Shown: one piece after another, positions 1-9,531 of the stretch
Numbering within the stretch: position 1 is the first letter of the stretch
How the letters are laid out: each line of letters starts with the position of its first letter
DNA from: JBMOKU01 sp049324315
GTDB taxonomy: Bacteria; Bacillota; Clostridia; Peptostreptococcales; Thermotaleaceae
Assembly: GCA_049324315.1 (NCBI GenBank)
Contig: JBMOKU010000018.1
Coordinates: 51,694 to 115,693 of the forward strand
Direction of reading: 5' to 3'
Length of the DNA: 64,000 bases
Position numbers and translations under genes: made by a program
Notes under the pieces: generated by a model
What the model saw: the letters and a program-made list of their open reading frames with translations, nothing else
Database searches by the model: none
Told to the model about the DNA's origin: nothing

Positions 1-173
1 TTATTTAGACATTCAATGTCGTTACATAAATAAGCTCCTCTACCGGCAGCCTTACCAGTTAAATCAACTTTTATTTCACCGTCTTTTGACTTGACAATCC
101 GAATCAATGACTTCTTTGGTTTGCCTTCAAGGCATCCGATACACTGCCGAAGAGGTATCTTTTTCACTTTCAT
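1..173 (-). CDS. rnpM: RnpM/YlxR family RNA-binding protein (3' end cut by window)
   Basis: This small basic protein of the YlxR (DUF448) family sits directly downstream of nusA in the rimP-nusA-rnpM-infB operon of Firmicutes. Family knowledge: it binds RNA and has been described as a modulator of RNase P. The first 57 codons are visible. They show the family pattern: a basic start, Cys-x-x-Cys in RQCIGC, KPKKSLIRIV, then DLTGKAAGRGAYLC. The ATG at 173 has a GGGAGG Shine-Dalgarno 8 bases upstream and lies 21 bases after nusA, so it is translated from the same mRNA. The gene is truncated only by the window edge. Confidence 0.9.
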   Translation of the reverse strand, partial: MKVKKIPLRQCIGCLEGKPKKSLIRIVKSKDGEIKVDLTGKAAGRGAYLCNDIECLN

Positions 174-194
174 ATGATATACCTCCCGCTAATA

Positions 195-1244
195 CTAATT
201 TTCCAGCGTCTCTTTATACTGCGATTCACTCTTGATATCAATTTTCCAACCAGTTAATTTAGCCGCCAGCCTTGCGTTCTGGCCTTCCTTGCCGATGGCA
301 AGAGATAACTGATAATCTGGAACAACAACCAAGGCTGATTTTTCCTCTTCTTTTATTCCTACTTTTACGACTTTAGAAGGACTTAAGGCACTGGCAATAA
401 ATTCTTCCGGGTCTTTACTCCATTTAATAATATCGATCTTTTCTCCCTTAAGTTCATCCACGATGGCTTGAACTCTGACACCCTTATGACCAACACATGC
501 TCCTACAGGGTCAACATTTGGATCATTAGAATGTACGGCAATTTTTGTTCGCGAACCAGCTTCCCTTGAAATACTTTTGATTTCCACAACACCATCATGA
601 ATTTCAGGTACTTCCAACTCAAAAAGTCTTTTAACTAAGCCTGGATGTGTTCTAGAAACTAGAATTTGTGGACCTTTTGTTGTTTTTTTAACTTCCGTTA
701 TGTATGTTTTAATTCTGTCATTATGTTTGTAATCATCTTGCGGTATTTGCTCAGCCGGCGCAAGAACAGCTTCAATTTTTCCTAAATTAATATAAACATT
801 TCCCTTACTGATACGTTGAACAATTCCGTTCACGATTTCACTTTCTCTATTTATGAATTCATCATAAATAATTCCTCTTTCTGCCTCTCGGATTCGCTGT
901 ACTACCACTTGTTTAGCCGTTTGGGCAGCAATACGTCCAAAGTTTTTGGGAGTTACCTCCTTCTCTACGACATCACCTATTTGGTAATGCACATCAATAT
1001 TCTTTGCATCTTCTAAACTTATTTGAAGGAAATCGGATTCAACATCTTCGACGACATCCTTCAAGGCAAATACTTTTACTTCCCCAGTATCTCTGTTAAT
1101 GTACACCTTTACATTTTGTGCCGAGCCATAATTTCTTTTATAACCAGAAATGAGAGCAGCTTCAATGGTATCAATTAGAATGTCTTTAGAAATCCCTTTT
1201 TCTTTTTCAATCTGATCAAGGGCTTCAATAAATTCACCGTTCAT
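195..1244 (-). CDS. nusA: Transcription termination/antitermination factor NusA
   Basis: NusA (349 aa) binds RNA polymerase and nascent RNA and modulates pausing, termination and antitermination. Domains in order: the N-terminal RNAP-binding domain (about 1-125), an S1 domain (about 135-200), KH1 with the loop VGHKGVR (about 251-257), and KH2 with AIGKEGQNARLAAKLTGW (about 316-333). The length matches the short Firmicutes form, which lacks the acidic C-terminal repeats of proteobacteria. ATG at 1244 follows GGGGAGG. It is cotranscribed with rimP upstream and rnpM downstream. Confidence 0.97.
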   Translation of the reverse strand: MNGEFIEALDQIEKEKGISKDILIDTIEAALISGYKRNYGSAQNVKVYINRDTGEVKVFALKDVVEDVESDFLQISLEDAKNIDVHYQIGDVVEKEVTPKNFGRIAAQTAKQVVVQRIREAERGIIYDEFINRESEIVNGIVQRISKGNVYINLGKIEAVLAPAEQIPQDDYKHNDRIKTYITEVKKTTKGPQILVSRTHPGLVKRLFELEVPEIHDGVVEIKSISREAGSRTKIAVHSNDPNVDPVGACVGHKGVRVQAIVDELKGEKIDIIKWSKDPEEFIASALSPSKVVKVGIKEEEKSALVVVPDYQLSLAIGKEGQNARLAAKLTGWKIDIKSESQYKETLEN

Positions 1245-1265
1245 TTTAATGTAACCTCCCCTATA

Positions 1266-1730
1266 CTAAATATTAATGAATAGATTTGCCTTAGAAATAA
1301 TTTCTCTTGGTATTTCAATCAGTTCGTCATTTTCACGTTTTAGAATAACATGACCATTATGAAAATCTACGAGTTCTCCCATATATGCTTTTTTTCCGTT
1401 AATGGCTTTAAAAAGACTAACTTCTATTAACTCCCCCTTATATTTTATAAAATCTGCATCTTTTTTCAGTGGTCTGTTAATACCGGGAGAAGATACTTCT
1501 AAGAAATAGCTCTCTGTGATGGGATCTATCTCATCCAGTTTATCACTGAGGTATTCGCTGACAATTTGACAATCATCTAATGTAATACCATCTGGCTTAT
1601 CAATATATACTCTGAGAAATCGATCCTGTCCTTCTTTCACAAACTCGATATCAACCAATTCAAATCCCTGCTGATCAATGATAGGTGATACTAAATCATT
1701 GACAATATCTATAATACGCATTTTAGCCAA
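1266..1730 (-). CDS. rimP: Ribosome maturation factor RimP
   Basis: RimP (154 aa with this start) assists 30S subunit maturation. Family landmarks include FELVDIEFVKEG near the N-terminus and YFLEVSSPGINRPLKK in the centre, followed by the C-terminal SH3-like barrel. I chose TTG at 1730 because the AAGGAG ribosome site ends 8 bases before it. An upstream in-frame GTG at 1739 overlaps that ribosome site, and an ATG at 1721 is further away, so either is a less likely alternative. It is the first gene of the rimP-nusA-rnpM unit. I could not find a confident promoter in the 100 bases upstream. Confidence 0.95.
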   Translation of the reverse strand: MAKMRIIDIVNDLVSPIIDQQGFELVDIEFVKEGQDRFLRVYIDKPDGITLDDCQIVSEYLSDKLDEIDPITESYFLEVSSPGINRPLKKDADFIKYKGELIEVSLFKAINGKKAYMGELVDFHNGHVILKRENDELIEIPREIISKANLFINI

Positions 1731-1836
1731 AACAATCACTCCTTTTTCCGATAAGTGTCCGCTTATATGATCCTATACATATTTTCCCGAAATTGCTAGC
1801 TCATTATTCGAAGGATAAAAGTATAAAGATAACAGC

Positions 1837-1861
1837 AAAGAGTGGGCAAAACCCACTCTTT
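1837..1861 (-). terminator. Probable terminator after polC
   Basis: A perfect 10-bp stem (AAAGAGTGGG / CCCACTCTTT) with a 5-base loop lies 60 bases past the polC stop and upstream of rimP. The downstream U-tract is interrupted (GCTGTTATCTTTATAC), so efficiency is uncertain and some readthrough into rimP-nusA is possible. Confidence 0.65.
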
Positions 1862-1920
1862 TACAAATACTTATATTCCTGCCAAAACAATTATAGCATA
1901 ATTAGGAAAATAATGCAATG

Positions 1921-4900
1921 TTAAAAAAACGACAGCTGATTCGTATCAGGTAATTCCTTTAAGCATCCATGATTCTGCAAGGTTTCGATGACGGTTTTCG
2001 TTATTTTTGCCCTTTCACGCAGATTTTCTAAAGAAATAAAAGGTCCATCCTGCCGACACAGAACAATACTTTTTGCAGCATTTTCGCCAACGCCTTGAAG
2101 CGCACATAGTGGAGGAAGAAGGTTATCACCTACGATTTTAAATTTATTTGCCTCGGATTCATATATATCTACCGGTAAAAAACCAAAACCGCGGCTGTAC
2201 ATCTCAAATACAACTTCAAGCACTGTAAGCAAGTCCTTTTCTTTCTGTGACATATTATTCCCCATATTCTCTAATTCTTGTATCTTTTTCTTCACAGCAT
2301 CTCTGCCTTTAACGATAAAGTCTGCATCAAAGTCTGCTGCCTTCGTTGTGAAATATGTTGCATAAAAAGCTAAAGGCTGATGCACTTTAAAATAGGCAAT
2401 TCTGAATGACATCATGACGTATGCTGCAGCATGGGCCTTAGGAAACATATATTTAATTTTATTACAAGAATCTATATACCATCCTGGAACACTATTTTGT
2501 TTCATAAGCTCTTCATCTTCCGATGCAAGTCCTTTACCCTTTCTGACTTTTTCCATGATTTTAAATGCAGCTTTTGGCGGTAGTCCTTTATAAATAAGAT
2601 AATTCATGATGTCATCTCTTGTAGAAATAACATCTTTCAACTCTGCAATTCCTTGTCTAACCAAATCTTGTGCATTGTTAAGCCAAACATCGGTACCATG
2701 GGAAAGTCCACTGATCCTAACCAACTCTGCAAAAGTTGTAGGCTTTGTATCTACCAACATTTGTCTAACAAATTTGGTTCCAAATTCGGGAATACCCAAA
2801 CTGCCAACGTCATAATGAAAGTCATCATATTTGAGTTTTAAGGGATCCGTACTGGTAAATATTTTTACAGTTTCTGCATCATCTAATGGTATCAGTGTTG
2901 GATCAACACCCGTTATATCTTGGAGCATCCTTATGATCGTAGGTACATCGTGTCCAAGAATGTCTAGCTTTAGCAGTCTTCCGCTGATAGAGTGATAATC
3001 GAAATGCGTTGTTATTACTCCTGAAGAACCGTCATTAGCTGGATACTGTATTGGACAGAAATCGTGGATATCTTTATAGTTTGGTACAACCATTACACCA
3101 CCGGGATGCTGCCCTGTTGTTCTCTTTATACCAGTGCATCCCTTTGAAAGTCTCTCAATCTCACGATTATTTATATATTGACCCTTCTCTTCAAAGTACT
3201 TTTTTACAAATCCATATGCCGTTTTATCTGCAACTGTACCAATGGTACCGGCACGAAAAACAAAACCTTCTCCGAAAAGTTCCTCAGTATATTTATGAGC
3301 CGTTGGTTGATACTCACCTGCAAAATTAAGGTCGATATCCGGTTCTTTGTCAGCTTCGAACCCTAAGAATACTTCAAATGGAATATCATGCCCATCTTTA
3401 CCCAGTACTTCACCACATGAAGGACAAGTTTTATCAGGAAGGTCAGCACCGCTGCCGATGGAGCCATCGGTAATAAATTCGGAAAACTTACATTTACTGC
3501 ATGTATAATGAGGCGGTAATGGATTTACCTCGGTGATATCACTCATTGTAGCAACAAAGGATGAACCGACTGATCCTCTTGATCCTACAAGATATCCATC
3601 TTGCAAGGATTTTGTTACAAGTTTTTGAGCGATAATATACATGACAGCATAACCATTGTTAATGATAGAATTTATTTCTCTATCTAATCTTTTTTGGACG
3701 ATTTCCGGAAGCGGCGTTCCATATATCCTGGTAGCTTTTTCATAACACATTGTCCTTAATTCCTCATCCGAGCCTTCGATAATTGGCGGATAGGTATCCT
3801 CAGGGATTGGAATGATATCATCTATGGATTGAGCGATTTGTTGCGGATTCGCAATAACTACTTCTCTAGCCTTTTCTTCTCCAAGATAATGAAACTCATC
3901 AAGCATCTCCGTTGTCGTTTTAAAATATAGTGGTGCCTGATCTTCTGCATCACTATAGCCCTGACCTGCCATGAGTATTCTTCTAATAGCCTCGTCCTGG
4001 GGATCCAGAAAATGCACATCACCCGTTGCTACAACCGGTTTATCAAATTCCTTACCAAGTTGGACAATTTTCTTATTAATATTCATCAGTTCATTCTCGT
4101 CTTTGACAAAACCTTTTTGAATTAAAAATTGATTATTTAACAGGGGTTGAATTTCCAAGTAGTCATAAAACTTAACAATCTTTTCTATTTCGCTTTTTGA
4201 CTTATTATGTAAAATTCCCCGATATAATTCCCCCGCTTCACAAGCTGTTCCAATAATTAGGCCTTCTCTTAATTGAGACAATAAAGATTTTGGAATTCTA
4301 GGCCGCTTGAAATAGGTATTGATATGGGAAGATGAAACCAATTGATATAGATTCTTTAAGCCAACATAATTTTTAACCAGGATAATGATGTGATAGGTGT
4401 CGAGTTTACGGATATCTGCAGTATCAGAAAACAATCCGTTTACTTCCTTTAAAGTCTGTATTCCTTTTTCTTTAAGCTGCAGCAAAAACTTTAAAAATAT
4501 TTCGGCTGTTGCCTCTGCATCATCAACTGCTCTATGATGGTTTTCTAAAGATACACCTAATTCTTTAGCAATTACATTTAATCTGTGTTTCTTCAAATGG
4601 GGTAAAAGAAGTCTCGATAATGTAAGTGTATCTATAATTGTATATTGAAATGGAAGACCAAGTCTTTCACAGTTTTCTTTTATAAAAGAAGTATCAAAAA
4701 CAGCGTTATGGGCAACCAGTGGGTTATCTCCAATAAATTCAATGAAATCAGGCAGCACATGATCAATATCTGGCTTGTCCTTTACCATTTCATCAGTAAT
4801 TCCAGTTAGTTCCGTTATTTTTCCTGGGATGGGGATATTGGGATTTACTAAGGTACTAAATCGATCAACAATCTTTCCTTGATGAATCTTCACGGCACCA

Positions 4901-6198
4901 ATTTCCGTAATCCTATCATACTTGCTGGATAGACCTGTTGTTTCAATATCAAAAATAACATAGCTTTGATCAAGCTCACGGTCATTGCAATTAATGACGA
5001 TGGGCTCACCATCATTAACAAGATATCCTTCAATACCGTATATTACTTTTATGCCATGCTTTTTTGCAGCCTCCATTGCTTCGGGAAATGCTTGTACAAC
5101 GCCATGATCGGTAATTGCAATAGCTGGATGTCCCCATTGTGCAGCTCTTTTTACGATACTGGAAATAGAAGCTGTCCCATCCATTGCACTCATCTGCGAA
5201 TGAACATGAAGCTCTACTCTTTTTGAATCCGATGTATCAATTCTAATATTTCTCTGTCCTTCAAGAATGTCATTGGCAATGATAACGACTTCTTTTGAAA
5301 AAGTATCGTACCTTGCATCACCCTTTACTTTTATATATTTGCCTATCGATAAATTTTGCTGAAGGAATTCAGCTTCTTCTTTTTTGACAAAAGCTTTTAC
5401 TGCAAGAGAGTTAGTATAATCGGTTATGCTGAGTGTAAATAGGATTTTACCATTTTTTAATTCTCTTGTTTCTAAGTTAAATATTTCACCTTCAACTGCT
5501 ACAATCCCAGACTCCTCATTAATGGTTGAAAGAGGAATTATTTCATCACGAAAAGATTTCCCTAATATAATTCCTTTATCTTTTGTTTGATGATTGGATT
5601 GCTTGCTCTCATTTCCATTTGTTCTTTCAGATTGAATAATGATATCTTTCAGAAGCTCTTGCGTCTCTTTTTCTTTCTCCATGATATACTCATTGTTACA
5701 ATAATCGCCTTCGTCATCTTTACCAAGAAACAAGACTTTTATCTCTTTTTCTAATTCGCTCTTTATTAAATGACTAATAAGATGATCTACTCTTTTTTCA
5801 ATCATTGCTTCAACAGCTAAATCACTTTCCATCTCTATATGCAAAGCATTATCAGTATATTGATAGGTTGCATTATTCAGCCATCCCAAAGCAGAAGGAT
5901 TTTTTCTGCCAATTTCATATAGAATATTCGGCCAGTACTTTTCAAAAAATCCTGTGCAGTCATGTTGAAAGTTTTTGTACTTTGTAAGAAAACTCACGTC
6001 TTTGGCAAATGGTATGCTTTGTTGCAGGCGAGCTTGGAAATCGTCTAAAATACTTTTAGGGATGATATCATTAGGATATAAAAAGAAAGTTACAGACTTT
6101 TTAGATTTATTATAGATAACTTTTTCAATCTGAGCATCTATGGAGAGCTTTATGTCAGGAAGGAGATTGTTCATCACGGTACTTAATAAACAACTCAT
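1921..6198 (-). CDS. polC: DNA polymerase III PolC-type alpha subunit
   Basis: PolC is the leading-strand replicative polymerase of low-GC Gram-positives, with built-in proofreading. The 1425 residues run: N-terminal tau/SSB-interacting region, OB fold (about 225-310), PHP domain starting at HVHS (about 331-334), and a DnaQ-type 3'-5' exonuclease inserted in the PHP domain with DIETTG at about 417-422. The polymerase core follows, with a zinc-binding CxxC pair (TCSKC and TCPSC) and the catalytic PDIDLNF motif, then a helix-hairpin-helix and C-terminal region. The length is normal for PolC. ATG at 6198 follows AAGGAGG. It is the last gene of the pyrH-frr-uppS-cdsA-dxr-rseP-ispG-polC string. 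Confidence 0.98.
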   Translation of the reverse strand: MSCLLSTVMNNLLPDIKLSIDAQIEKVIYNKSKKSVTFFLYPNDIIPKSILDDFQARLQQSIPFAKDVSFLTKYKNFQHDCTGFFEKYWPNILYEIGRKNPSALGWLNNATYQYTDNALHIEMESDLAVEAMIEKRVDHLISHLIKSELEKEIKVLFLGKDDEGDYCNNEYIMEKEKETQELLKDIIIQSERTNGNESKQSNHQTKDKGIILGKSFRDEIIPLSTINEESGIVAVEGEIFNLETRELKNGKILFTLSITDYTNSLAVKAFVKKEEAEFLQQNLSIGKYIKVKGDARYDTFSKEVVIIANDILEGQRNIRIDTSDSKRVELHVHSQMSAMDGTASISSIVKRAAQWGHPAIAITDHGVVQAFPEAMEAAKKHGIKVIYGIEGYLVNDGEPIVINCNDRELDQSYVIFDIETTGLSSKYDRITEIGAVKIHQGKIVDRFSTLVNPNIPIPGKITELTGITDEMVKDKPDIDHVLPDFIEFIGDNPLVAHNAVFDTSFIKENCERLGLPFQYTIIDTLTLSRLLLPHLKKHRLNVIAKELGVSLENHHRAVDDAEATAEIFLKFLLQLKEKGIQTLKEVNGLFSDTADIRKLDTYHIIILVKNYVGLKNLYQLVSSSHINTYFKRPRIPKSLLSQLREGLIIGTACEAGELYRGILHNKSKSEIEKIVKFYDYLEIQPLLNNQFLIQKGFVKDENELMNINKKIVQLGKEFDKPVVATGDVHFLDPQDEAIRRILMAGQGYSDAEDQAPLYFKTTTEMLDEFHYLGEEKAREVVIANPQQIAQSIDDIIPIPEDTYPPIIEGSDEELRTMCYEKATRIYGTPLPEIVQKRLDREINSIINNGYAVMYIIAQKLVTKSLQDGYLVGSRGSVGSSFVATMSDITEVNPLPPHYTCSKCKFSEFITDGSIGSGADLPDKTCPSCGEVLGKDGHDIPFEVFLGFEADKEPDIDLNFAGEYQPTAHKYTEELFGEGFVFRAGTIGTVADKTAYGFVKKYFEEKGQYINNREIERLSKGCTGIKRTTGQHPGGVMVVPNYKDIHDFCPIQYPANDGSSGVITTHFDYHSISGRLLKLDILGHDVPTIIRMLQDITGVDPTLIPLDDAETVKIFTSTDPLKLKYDDFHYDVGSLGIPEFGTKFVRQMLVDTKPTTFAELVRISGLSHGTDVWLNNAQDLVRQGIAELKDVISTRDDIMNYLIYKGLPPKAAFKIMEKVRKGKGLASEDEELMKQNSVPGWYIDSCNKIKYMFPKAHAAAYVMMSFRIAYFKVHQPLAFYATYFTTKAADFDADFIVKGRDAVKKKIQELENMGNNMSQKEKDLLTVLEVVFEMYSRGFGFLPVDIYESEANKFKIVGDNLLPPLCALQGVGENAAKSIVLCRQDGPFISLENLRERAKITKTVIETLQNHGCLKELPDTNQLSFF

Positions 6199-6221
6199 TA
6201 TTGGCCTCCTTAATAAACACG

Positions 6222-7280
6222 CTACAACTTTTCAATTTCATGTAACAGTACTCGCTCTATTTCGGATTCAGATATTTTTTTAATAATTTGTCCTTTTTTA
6301 AAAAGTAAAGCAGAGGATTTACCGCCAGCTATTCCTATATCCGCTTCTCTAGCTTCACCAGGTCCGTTAACTGCACAACCCATAATAGCTACCGTGATGG
6401 GCTTATCAATATTTCTTAACTTCGCTTCAACACGATTCGCAATATCAATTAAATCAATCTGACACCTACCGCAGGTAGGACATGATATAAGATTTAGACC
6501 AAAATGCCGGAGTCCAGTAGATTTTAGTATCTCTCTACCAACTTTAATTTCTTCCACTGGTTCACCTGTCAGTGATACACGAATGGTATCGCCTATACCA
6601 TCTAACAGTAAAGCGCCAATACCAATAGAGGATTTAATTGTCCCACTCCATAATGTACCTGCTTCCGTAACACCAATGTGAAGTGGATAATCTGTTTTTT
6701 CAGACATTAAGCGATAGGCTTCAACTGTAAGATGGATGTCCGAAGCCTTTAGGGAAACAATCACATTTGAATAATTAAGATTTTCGAGAATCTCAATATG
6801 CTCCATTGCACTTTCGACCATTGCTTCTGCTGTAATATGACCATCATATTTGTCTAAAATCTTCTTATCAATGGAACCTGAATTAACACCGATACGAATA
6901 GGAACTTCCCGTTCACGAGCTTTTTCAACTACTTTTTTTACTCTTTCGGTCCCTCCGATATTACCAGGGTTTAACCGTAACTTATCAATACCATTTTCAA
7001 TACAACGTAGAGCAAGCTGATAATCAAAGTGAATGTCTGCAACTAAAGGAATTTTTATATTCTCTTTAATTGCCCTTACAGCTTCTGCTGCTTCAAAGTC
7101 GGGGATGGCTATTCTAACAATTTCGCAACCGACTTCTTCCAAACGCTTAATTTGCTCTGTCGTTGAATGGACGTCTCTTGTATCCGTATTTGTCATTGAT
7201 TGGATGGTAATTTCGCTACCTCCGCCGATCTGAATGTCTCTACAAAAAACTGCTCTTGTTGGTTTTCTTTTCATCTTCAT
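6222..7280 (-). CDS. ispG: 4-hydroxy-3-methylbut-2-enyl diphosphate synthase (flavodoxin)
   Basis: IspG (GcpE) converts MEcPP to HMBPP in the MEP isoprenoid pathway with a [4Fe-4S] cluster. The 352-aa protein shows the TIM-barrel N-terminus (GGGSEITIQSMTNTDTRD), LRLNPGNIG, and the cluster ligands Cys267, Cys270 and Cys302 in SCPTCGRC and GCAVNGPGE, with the conserved Glu309. A GGTGA ribosome site precedes the ATG, and Met3 is a possible alternative. Two MEP-pathway genes (dxr, ispG) with the lipid-carrier genes uppS and cdsA make this a membrane-precursor operon. It occupies the slot held by proS in Bacillus. Confidence 0.97.
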   Translation of the reverse strand: MKMKRKPTRAVFCRDIQIGGGSEITIQSMTNTDTRDVHSTTEQIKRLEEVGCEIVRIAIPDFEAAEAVRAIKENIKIPLVADIHFDYQLALRCIENGIDKLRLNPGNIGGTERVKKVVEKAREREVPIRIGVNSGSIDKKILDKYDGHITAEAMVESAMEHIEILENLNYSNVIVSLKASDIHLTVEAYRLMSEKTDYPLHIGVTEAGTLWSGTIKSSIGIGALLLDGIGDTIRVSLTGEPVEEIKVGREILKSTGLRHFGLNLISCPTCGRCQIDLIDIANRVEAKLRNIDKPITVAIMGCAVNGPGEAREADIGIAGGKSSALLFKKGQIIKKISESEIERVLLHEIEKL

Positions 7281-7292
7281 GTTTTCACCAGC

Positions 7293-8300
7293 CTAAAATA
7301 TATCAAATCTCATTAAATCTTTATAAGTAATAAACAGCATTAATGTGATGAGCAGTACAAATACAATAAAATGGAGGAATCCTTCTTTTTCTGGATCGAT
7401 AGCCTTTCCTCGTATCCCTTCAACAATCAAAAACAATAATCGCCCTCCGTCTAAAGCAGGTACAGGAATAAGATTAACGATGCCTAAATTGACGCTGATT
7501 AAAGCGGCCAAAGATAATACGCTGAATACACTGGTTTTAGCGGCTTCACCAACAAGGTGGATGATTCCCACAGGACCTACAACTTCTTCAGTGGAAGCTT
7601 TGCCGCCAAAAAGCTTTACAAAAAAGTCAGTCATACCTTTCATGACAAAAATAAGTCTTTCAAAACTAGCCTGTACTGATTTGCCTAAAGATTTCTCCAT
7701 CATAGGTGTTATACCAATCATATATTGCTTCAGATCTTTATTCAGTATGGGTATGACTGTAAATTCTTTCATTGTAGAATCCCTTTTAATTTCTATCTGA
7801 AGAGAAGTCCCTTCAGCTTTGCTGATAATACTTACCACTTCATCCCATTCATTTACTTCCTTATCGTTAATCGCGATAATCTGATCACCCGGCTTTATAC
7901 CGACTTTTTCAGCAGGAAAGCCTTCTGTAACTTGCTTAATAGTCGTCGTTGGAAAGCCCACGGCATAGAAAATAATCATAAAAAGCAAAACAGCCAAGAG
8001 AAAATTCATTACTGGGCCTGCAGCTATTACCATCATTCGTGCAAAGAGTGGTTTGTTATTGAAACTTCGCTGATCCGTAGAGGCCTCATCTTCTCCTTCC
8101 ATTTTTACAAATCCACCTATAGGAAATAATCGAATCGTATAAGCGGTTTCCTTACCATTTACTTTCAGTAATTTTGGTCCCATTCCAATGGCAAATTCAT
8201 GTACTTTTATTCCTACTAGCTTGGCGATGCCAAAATGCCCTAGTTCATGAAATACGACCAAGAGACCAAATACAAGAAGTGCTACTATCACTGTACCCAT
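7293..8300 (-). CDS. rseP: Site-2 intramembrane zinc metalloprotease RseP/RasP
   Basis: Family: RasP/RseP cleaves membrane-anchored anti-sigma factors and remnant signal peptides inside the bilayer. The HELGH zinc motif is at residues 18-22 in the first transmembrane helix. A PDZ domain spans about 115-195 (KPGDQIIAINDKEV). The second zinc motif NLIPVPALDGGRL lies near the C-terminus with two further transmembrane segments. The length (335 aa) is typical of the short single-PDZ form. ATG at 8300 follows AAGGTGG. It sits between dxr and ispG in the lipid/isoprenoid operon. Confidence 0.97.
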   Translation of the reverse strand: MGTVIVALLVFGLLVVFHELGHFGIAKLVGIKVHEFAIGMGPKLLKVNGKETAYTIRLFPIGGFVKMEGEDEASTDQRSFNNKPLFARMMVIAAGPVMNFLLAVLLFMIIFYAVGFPTTTIKQVTEGFPAEKVGIKPGDQIIAINDKEVNEWDEVVSIISKAEGTSLQIEIKRDSTMKEFTVIPILNKDLKQYMIGITPMMEKSLGKSVQASFERLIFVMKGMTDFFVKLFGGKASTEEVVGPVGIIHLVGEAAKTSVFSVLSLAALISVNLGIVNLIPVPALDGGRLLFLIVEGIRGKAIDPEKEGFLHFIVFVLLITLMLFITYKDLMRFDIF

Positions 8301-8312
8301 GCTTGCACCACC

Positions 8313-9461
8313 TTACTTGATTAATGTTTTAATAGATTCTCTGGTTTGACGATCTATTTCTATGATTGTATCAGCATTTAATAGATCGATTGCATTATGC
8401 CTTTCTAATACATATTCAATCATTCTGGGAATATCACAAAAACTAATTTTACCCATAAGGAAATCATCTACCAGTACTTCATTGGCAGCATTCAATACTG
8501 TCGAATAGCTTTTACCCATTTTTAGTACATCATAAGCAAGTCTTAAACATGGAAAAACATCTGTATCAGGTTTTTCGAAGGTTAATGTCGAAATCTCAAC
8601 GAGATCCAATTTTCTATATTGGTTCTCGATTCGTTTAGGATATGTAAGGGCGTATTGTATAGGAACGCGCATATCAGGATATCCCAGTTGAGCAATCGTA
8701 GAACTATCTTTATATTCTACCAAGGAATGAATGATACTCTGTGGATGAATAACAACTTGAATTTGTTCGATATCTAAGTCAAACAGCCATTTTGCTTCAA
8801 TAACTTCTAATCCTTTATTCATAAGGGTTGCAGAATCAATCGTTATTTTTTTGCCCATTCGCCACTTAGGATGATTTAAAGCCTGAGATAGAGAAACCTC
8901 TTGCAATTGGTCTTTCGTATATCCTCTGAATGGGCCTCCAGATGCTGTAAGAATAATCTTATGGATATCCGACATTTCGTAACCTACTAAACATTGGAAT
9001 ATAGCACTGTGTTCACTGTCTACCGGTATAATTCGAACATGATTTTTCCTTGCTTCTTCCATGACCAACTGTCCTGCTGTTACAAGGGTTTCCTTGTTCG
9101 CCAGAGCAATGTCTATTTTTGCTTGTATTGCCTTTATTGTTGGAATCAAGCCTATCATGCCAACTATTGAGGTTAATAATAAATCTGTTCCGGGTAAAGT
9201 AGCGATCTGAATTAATCCATCCAGTCCACAAAGAATTTCTGTTCGGTTACCAGAAATTCTTTGTTTTAGTTCTAAGGCTTTTTGATCATCCATGACAGCA
9301 ACAGCAACAGGGTTAAATTCTTTGACTTGTTTTTCCAATAACGCAATATTGTGATTGCCCGATATGCCAAGTACATTAAATTTATCACGATTGTGTCTAA
9401 CTACATCTAAGGTTTGCGTACCAATAGATCCTGTTGAACCGAGTATACTAATATTCTTCAT
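8313..9461 (-). CDS. dxr: 1-deoxy-D-xylulose-5-phosphate reductoisomerase
   Basis: Dxr catalyses the first committed MEP-pathway step, DXP to MEP, using NADPH and a divalent metal. The N-terminal nucleotide-binding motif GSTGSIG is at residues 8-14, NKETLV and the metal-binding DSEHSAIFQ follow, and the substrate loop is in SGGPFRG. At 382 aa it is full length. An in-frame TTG directly precedes the ATG, but the AAAGGA ribosome site has better spacing to the ATG at 9461. It is cotranscribed with cdsA upstream and rseP downstream. Confidence 0.97.
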   Translation of the reverse strand: MKNISILGSTGSIGTQTLDVVRHNRDKFNVLGISGNHNIALLEKQVKEFNPVAVAVMDDQKALELKQRISGNRTEILCGLDGLIQIATLPGTDLLLTSIVGMIGLIPTIKAIQAKIDIALANKETLVTAGQLVMEEARKNHVRIIPVDSEHSAIFQCLVGYEMSDIHKIILTASGGPFRGYTKDQLQEVSLSQALNHPKWRMGKKITIDSATLMNKGLEVIEAKWLFDLDIEQIQVVIHPQSIIHSLVEYKDSSTIAQLGYPDMRVPIQYALTYPKRIENQYRKLDLVEISTLTFEKPDTDVFPCLRLAYDVLKMGKSYSTVLNAANEVLVDDFLMGKISFCDIPRMIEYVLERHNAIDLLNADTIIEIDRQTRESIKTLIK

Positions 9462-9511
9462 CAAATCATCCTTTCAAATACAGAGACAAACGAAACAATG
9501 TCAAAAATTTA

Positions 9512-9531
9512 AAAAGGCAGTTATGCCTTTT
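9512..9531 (-). other. Intercistronic hairpin between cdsA and dxr
   Basis: A perfect 8-bp stem (AAAAGGCA / TGCCTTTT, 4-base loop) includes the last base of the cdsA stop codon and is followed by TAAATTTTTG on the minus strand. It could be a weak attenuator or terminator that lowers dxr expression relative to uppS-cdsA. The U-run is poor, so function is uncertain. Confidence 0.45.

Noticed and set aside
7345..7800. Plus-strand open frame of 151 codons inside rseP
   Set aside because: It is antisense to an intact, motif-complete rseP, has no ribosome site and reads as a mirror of the opposite frame.
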